Shown: positions 60,111-64,000 of the stretch, in pieces
How the letters are laid out: each line of letters starts with the position of its first letter
Position numbering within the stretch: the stretch's first letter is position 1
Assembly: GCF_900636825.1 (NCBI RefSeq)
Contig: NZ_LR134318.1
Coordinates: forward strand, 2,451,501 to 2,515,500
From: Pseudomonas fluorescens
GTDB lineage: Bacteria; Pseudomonadota; Gammaproteobacteria; Pseudomonadales; Pseudomonadaceae
Direction: 5' to 3'
DNA: 64,000 bases
Notes under the pieces: model-generated
What the model saw: the letters and a program-made list of their open reading frames with translations, nothing else
Database searches by the model: none
Told to the model about the DNA's origin: nothing
Program-made: the position numbers and the translations under genes

Positions 60111-60267
60111 CGGTGACTGTTCCTGGAAAGGGTGGCCGCGGGCGTTCGAATAACGCCGGGGCTGGGGGCGTTACTTTAATCCATCGCGGGGGGCGGCGAC
60201 TAACGGCATTTTGTAGAAAAGCGCAAAAGATCGCGGCTTTTGGCAGCTTTCCGGTCGGAATGCGATC

Positions 60268-60440
60268 CCCTGTAGGAGCTGCCGAAGGCTGCGATCTTTT
60301 GATCATTGCCAGCAGCAAATTTATCGGGTGACAGTTCTGGGTCTATCGCTGGCAAGCCAGCTCCCACAGGGACCGATGCGTTGCACCAATCGCAAGCACG
60401 CCGCCGAAACCTGTGGGAGCTGGCTTGCCAGCGATAGGGT
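60268..60440. repeat. REP-type arms, families A and B together
   Basis: A solo family B arm (60270-60305) is followed by a complete family A pair (60345-60436). They fill the gap between the Bat operon promoter and the acidic protein gene. Confidence 0.82.
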
Positions 60441-60454
60441 CCTTCCAGGCGCCA

Positions 60455-60808
60455 TCAAACCTCGCTGATGAACGTCCCGGTCCCATCGAGAATATTCTTC
60501 AAAGTCTCAACAACCTCATCGATATCCACCATATCCGGGTTGAAGCTGATCTCCAGCACATCATCCCCATTCAGCGCATCGGCGTCCGCCGCCGCGATTT
60601 CGATCTTCAGCAGGTTCGACGTCAGCGTGACCTTGACCCCGTCCAGCGTCGAAGGCTCGCCATCCAGAGTGATCTCCAGTTCATCCTCGTCCGGGTAGCG
60701 ACTCATCAGGAACATATCGCCCTTGTCGCTGTGGCAGCAGAGCATGGCCATGTTGTCTTCTTCGTCATCGCATGGGTTGACGATGAGTAGGGCGGTGGTC
60801 ATTTGCAT
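60455..60808 (-). CDS. Small acidic protein of unknown function
   Basis: 117 residues from the ATG at 60808, with AGGAAG about six bases upstream. Very acidic, with many Asp/Glu clusters ('DDEEDNMAMLCCHSDKGDMF', 'DEDELEITLDGEPSTLDGVK', 'NGDDVLEISFNPDMVDIDEV'). A Cys-Cys-His triplet sits at 24-26. No signal peptide or membrane helix, so cytoplasmic. Transcribed alone. I do not recognise the family. Confidence 0.75.
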   Translation of the reverse strand: MQMTTALLIVNPCDDEEDNMAMLCCHSDKGDMFLMSRYPDEDELEITLDGEPSTLDGVKVTLTSNLLKIEIAAADADALNGDDVLEISFNPDMVDIDEVVETLKNILDGTGTFISEV

Positions 60809-61101
60809 GGGAGGCTTCCTGGGCAGCGGCGGCGCTGAATCTATTCAAAGGCGCGATTTTGCCAGTCTCCAGGCGTTTGCGCTGCGTGTATGTGCAAAAA
60901 GTGGCAAAGAAGGACAAATCCTTCACCCCGTTGCGCTCAAGGATGCGGAAAAATCCGTCGACAGCGTAGGGCAAATTCCGAGTAGTGCCGATCTTGGTTG
61001 AATCATGAGTTTTCGCTTGTGATCGCAACGCGTTTGCCGTTAATTTCGCCGCTCTCACGCAACGGATTGCGTCACGCCAATGAAAAAAAGGACCTCTTTC
61101 A

Positions 61102-62496
61102 ATGCCTCAATATTTCGATCGTGCCGAAGAAATCCGGCACTTGTCTGACGAACAGATCGAGCAGGTCTACCAGCGCTATCTGGATGGCGAGAAAACTGCC
61201 GCGCTGATGGCCGAATTCAAGATTCCGTCAACGGTTCGCAGTCTGCTCAAGGTCTTGCCTCCAATCGTCAGTGACGAGCTCAGTTGTCCCTACTGCGATT
61301 TACCGATGTGGGTTCGCCGGCATGCAAGAGATACTGCGGTCGCGCTGCGACACCCGTTCAAGTGCGTACGTTGTGAGCACCAGCACAGCGTTGCGGGTGC
61401 CAATAGTCGACACGCCACGTGTAGTTGCAGCGAATGTTTCAAGTTACGCCAGCAGCAAGTCGCGGCACGGGCGGCGCGTGATCGTCTGGAGCTGGAGGCC
61501 CGTCATGGTGCGCCGTCCCCGGCAGTGCCATACGCGAACCTCGGCTTCGTGCAGAAGCTGACGTTGCTTGCCTTGCTGGACGACGGCTACGGTGCGCACG
61601 TCGAATGGATTGCGCCGTTGAATGCGCCATCCCGGGAAGAACCGCTCGCCCTGACCCACGAGGCTTGCGAAGAATTGCTCAAGGGACTCCACGAAAGCGG
61701 GGTGCTGGTCGTTTCAACGGAGTCCGACATCAAGGCGTTTGATCGCACCGAGGGCTGCAGCATCCGTGAGTACAGCGCCGTTCGCTGGCTGCCCAACGTC
61801 ACGCTGGATGGTCCGGAGCGCAGCACGCGCGAGAATTTGTACCTCGCGCTATATCAGGAGTTGTCCGGCAATGTTCAGGCGGCCTGGAAGAGTGAGATCT
61901 ATGCATTGATTTTCAGCCTGGCCCGTGAAGATTCGATTCAATACATCCGTGTGCTGGCCAGTGAAGTGGATTTCGCCTTCACCGCCGAAGCCCGCGCCGA
62001 GGAAGTGGTCGGGCAGCTGCTGCAGGACTTTTCCGTGAGTCAGCTGTATTACTTCGCCCGCCTTGCGGTCAGAAACGCCGCGCATTTCTATGCAACCGGC
62101 AATTCCAAGGGACGCAGCCATGCGTCCAACACCATTCCGCGCAATATGCTGGGCACGGCGCAGGACGCGCTCGCGCGCAACTGGCGCAAGAATGCCCATC
62201 GCGATCCCCGCGTGCCGCAGACGGCCATGCAGCGGTTGCTTTATGACGTGGTGCTCAGGGATTGCGGTGCGGGTTTTTCCAAATCGCCGGGTATGTACTG
62301 GCGTGACGAACTGGTTCCGCAGTTCTTTTGCGCCCTAGCGTTCGACAGCGATCTGGTCAGCCATTTGCGCCTGTTCTGCCGCGAGTGTGATTCGAGCAAT
62401 ATCGACGCCAGCATGGACAAGCAGATCCTGCAGACGATGTGCTACGACTGCGCCACTGTGAGCAAATTCAGGGCCTTCGAAGAGTTGCCGGACTGA
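61102..62496 (+). CDS. 464-residue cysteine-rich (zinc-ribbon) protein of unknown function
   Basis: The start at 61102 has AAGGACC ten bases before it. Residues 1-50 form a helix-turn-helix-like segment ('SDEQIEQVYQRYLDGEKTAA', 'LMAEFKIPSTVRSLLKVLPP'). Four Cys follow as CPYC (62-65) and CVRC (93-96), a zinc-ribbon pattern, then CSCSEC (about 111-116). The C-terminus has FCRECDSS and MCYDCATV, a second ribbon. The middle is alpha-helical ('LGFVQKLTLLALLDDGYGAH', 'ELLKGLHESGVLVVSTESD'). The HTH-plus-ribbon opening suggests nucleic-acid binding. No catalytic motif recognised. Gene stands alone with long spacers on both sides, as accessory genes often do. Confidence 0.8.
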   Translation: MPQYFDRAEEIRHLSDEQIEQVYQRYLDGEKTAALMAEFKIPSTVRSLLKVLPPIVSDELSCPYCDLPMWVRRHARDTAVALRHPFKCVRCEHQHSVAGANSRHATCSCSECFKLRQQQVAARAARDRLELEARHGAPSPAVPYANLGFVQKLTLLALLDDGYGAHVEWIAPLNAPSREEPLALTHEACEELLKGLHESGVLVVSTESDIKAFDRTEGCSIREYSAVRWLPNVTLDGPERSTRENLYLALYQELSGNVQAAWKSEIYALIFSLAREDSIQYIRVLASEVDFAFTAEARAEEVVGQLLQDFSVSQLYYFARLAVRNAAHFYATGNSKGRSHASNTIPRNMLGTAQDALARNWRKNAHRDPRVPQTAMQRLLYDVVLRDCGAGFSKSPGMYWRDELVPQFFCALAFDSDLVSHLRLFCRECDSSNIDASMDKQILQTMCYDCATVSKFRAFEELPD

Positions 62497-62974
62497 TCGG
62501 CGTCAATCGCTGGCGCTGAACCGGATGCGACGCTCAGGGTCGATTAAAGGGCCTTCAGGGTTTTCGTTTCCGGATATGTAACGTCATCGAGCATCGTTCT
62601 GGCACGAAAGTCCCGTGAAACCGGGGCGTCGAGCCTGCGTTTCAGCTCACGCCTGCTAGTGTTGAACCAGGCGAAACCCTTCATTTACGTGCCAATGACC
62701 GAATATGTCGCAGCACCGCAAGCAGACACATTGTCGCACCCTTTAAGCTGCGCAACGGATGAGCACCCGTAAAGGCATTGCCGCAAACCGGGCAGTCGCT
62801 TTTGCAGATGCTCATTCATGGAAGGTGAATGTGACCTTCGGGCCGCGTCCAGCTTCACCCACCTGTCTCCCTGTTTCCTCTGCCCGAGAATCAGGAACAG
62901 GGCGACACAAGCCCCGAAAGGGGTGTTGCACGCGACGCTTTCCATCAATAACAAGCTTAAGCGGAGTACCACAG
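62497..62974. other. Intergenic stretch before gdhB, no gene recognised
   Basis: 478 bp. The reverse-strand frames here have no ribosome site or family resemblance. Short hairpins (for example ccccgaaaggggtg at 62914-62927) are present but none is a clear terminator or riboswitch. It probably holds the gdhB promoter and a long leader. Confidence 0.5.
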
Positions 62975-64000
62975 ATGGCGTTCTTCACCGCAGCCAGCAA
63001 AGCCGACTTCCAGCACCAACTGCAAGCGGCACTGGCGCAGCACATCAGTGAACAGGCACTGCCACAAGTGGCGCTGTTCGCTGAACAATTCTTCGGCATC
63101 ATTTCCCTGGACGAGCTGACTCAACGTCGCCTCTCCGACCTCGCTGGCTGTACTCTCTCTGCGTGGCGCCTGCTTGAGCGCTTCGATCACGCGCAACCGC
63201 AAGTGCGCGTCTACAACCCTGATTACGAGCGTCATGGCTGGCAGTCGACCCACACCGCCGTCGAAGTCCTGCACCATGACCTGCCATTTCTGGTCGACTC
63301 GGTTCGCACCGAGCTCAACCGCCGCGGCTACAGCATCCACACTCTGCAGACCACCGTGCTCAGCGTGCGTCGTGGCAGCAAGGGCGAATTGCTGGAAATC
63401 CTGCCTAAAGGCAGCACCGGTGAAGGCGTGCTGCACGAATCGCTGATGTATCTGGAGATCGACCGCTGCGCCAACGCGGCCGAACTCAATGTGCTGAGCA
63501 AAGAACTGGAACAGGTTCTCGGTGAAGTTCGCGTGGCGGTCGCCGATTTCGAGCCAATGAAAGCCAAGGTGCAGGAAATCCTCGCCAAGCTCGACACCAG
63601 CGCCTTCGCTATCGATGCCGACGAAAAGAACGAAATCAAAAGCTTTCTGGAATGGCTGGTGGGCAACCACTTCACCTTCCTTGGCTACGAAGAATTCGTG
63701 GTCACCGATCAGGCCGATGGTGGCCATATCGAATATGACCGCAATTCCTTCCTCGGCCTGACCAAACTGCTGCGCAACGGCCTGACCTACGAAGACCTGC
63801 GCATCGAAGACTACGCCGTCGCTTACCTGCGCGAACCCACCCTGCTGTCGTTCGCCAAGGCCGCGCACCCGAGCCGTGTACACCGTCCGGCTTACCCGGA
63901 TTATGTGTCGATCCGTGAAATCGACGCTGACGGCAAAGTCATCAAGGAACATCGTTTCATGGGCCTGTACACCTCGTCGGTGTACGGCGAGAGCGTGCGA
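62975..64000 (+). CDS. gdhB: NAD-specific glutamate dehydrogenase, 180-kDa class, N-terminal 342 residues (cut by window edge)
   Basis: The frame from the ATG at 62975 (MAFFTAASKADFQHQLQAAL) stays open to the right edge. The N-terminal segments 'LPFLVDSVRTELNRRGYSIH', 'EIKSFLEWLVGNHFTFLGYE' and 'HRFMGLYTSSVYGESVR' belong to the large bacterial NAD-GDH (about 1620 residues), regulatory ACT-like domains first, catalytic domain later. It oxidatively deaminates glutamate to 2-oxoglutarate and ammonia. The AGCGGAG ribosome site lies nine bases upstream. Confidence 0.95.
   Translation, partial: MAFFTAASKADFQHQLQAALAQHISEQALPQVALFAEQFFGIISLDELTQRRLSDLAGCTLSAWRLLERFDHAQPQVRVYNPDYERHGWQSTHTAVEVLHHDLPFLVDSVRTELNRRGYSIHTLQTTVLSVRRGSKGELLEILPKGSTGEGVLHESLMYLEIDRCANAAELNVLSKELEQVLGEVRVAVADFEPMKAKVQEILAKLDTSAFAIDADEKNEIKSFLEWLVGNHFTFLGYEEFVVTDQADGGHIEYDRNSFLGLTKLLRNGLTYEDLRIEDYAVAYLREPTLLSFAKAAHPSRVHRPAYPDYVSIREIDADGKVIKEHRFMGLYTSSVYGESVR

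Noticed and set aside
60765..61058. 97-codon reverse frame
   Set aside because: It overlaps the better-supported acidic protein gene and has no family resemblance or ribosome site.
62685..63102. Reverse-strand frames before and across the gdhB start
   Set aside because: No ribosome site, poor codon pattern, and partly antisense to gdhB.

Overview
The window looks like chromosomal DNA of a Pseudomonas, most likely of the fluorescens group. It is GC-rich and densely coded. It holds many dispersed REP/REPIN-type inverted repeats of the kinds seen in fluorescens-group genomes (arms gtgggagctggcttgccag and gtaggagctgccgcaggc). Its gene content is also typical of Pseudomonas: the 180-kDa NAD-glutamate dehydrogenase, SbcCD, a Bat/MoxR operon, a pentonate pathway, and a YCF48/RND pair. 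I see no rRNA, tRNA, CRISPR array, insertion sequence transposase or prophage. Both ends cut genes: a luciferase-like monooxygenase on the left and gdhB on the right.

Region by region. 1-5.5 kb: luciferase-like flavin monooxygenase (partial), chemoreceptor, flavin reductase and NCS1 permease. 5.7-12.6 kb: orphan polyamine-type binding protein, TerC membrane protein, amidase, a divergent AraC regulator/BASS transporter pair, and a secreted protein built of nine 13-residue repeats. 13.1-17.2 kb: a reverse transsulfuration operon (cystathionine beta-synthase and gamma-lyase family), then a decayed metE carrying a large internal deletion. 17.4-21.0 kb: a GNAT enzyme and a three-gene ABC importer under a clear cobalamin riboswitch. 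21.2-22.3 kb: a two-gene operon of a ParD-like antitoxin and an extra methionine aminopeptidase. 22.5-26.4 kb: a four-gene spermidine/putrescine-type ABC importer. 26.8-33.7 kb: a RibB paralogue, a DUF1330 protein, and a seven-gene operon of DUF1185, alpha/beta hydrolase, aldehyde dehydrogenase, second flavin reductase, carboxymuconolactone decarboxylase family protein, GntR regulator and Nudix hydrolase. 34.1-37.5 kb: YCF48-like beta-propeller and RND (MMPL) transporter. 37.8-44.7 kb: GntR regulator and a pentonate-to-2-oxoglutarate pathway. 44.9-48.2 kb: small genes, a secreted lactonase-like propeller, a frameshifted small membrane gene and a GST. 48.2-53.0 kb: sbcC and sbcD. 53.3-60.1 kb: Bat/MoxR operon. 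60.5-64 kb: an acidic small protein, an unknown 464-residue cysteine-rich protein, and the start of gdhB.

The most interesting signal is a scattered regulon. Six near-identical sites, TTGG(T/A)ATACC(A/G)TAATA(C/T), lie at about 1108, 3799, 3972, 26507, 27903 and 33721. Every one is in a promoter region and I saw none elsewhere by eye. They tie together the flavin monooxygenase, chemoreceptor, flavin reductase, NCS1 permease, ABC importer, RibB paralogue, DUF1330 gene and the seven-gene operon. The GntR/FCD regulator inside that operon is the obvious candidate to read them. The set resembles the logic of the Rut pyrimidine pathway (luciferase-like oxygenase, flavin reductase, alpha/beta hydrolase, oxidoreductase, transporter). 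It lacks RutB- and RutC-like genes here and adds a second importer, a chemoreceptor and flavin-supply genes. I infer an undescribed inducible catabolic pathway for a small, probably nitrogen-containing compound; the substrate cannot be named from sequence.
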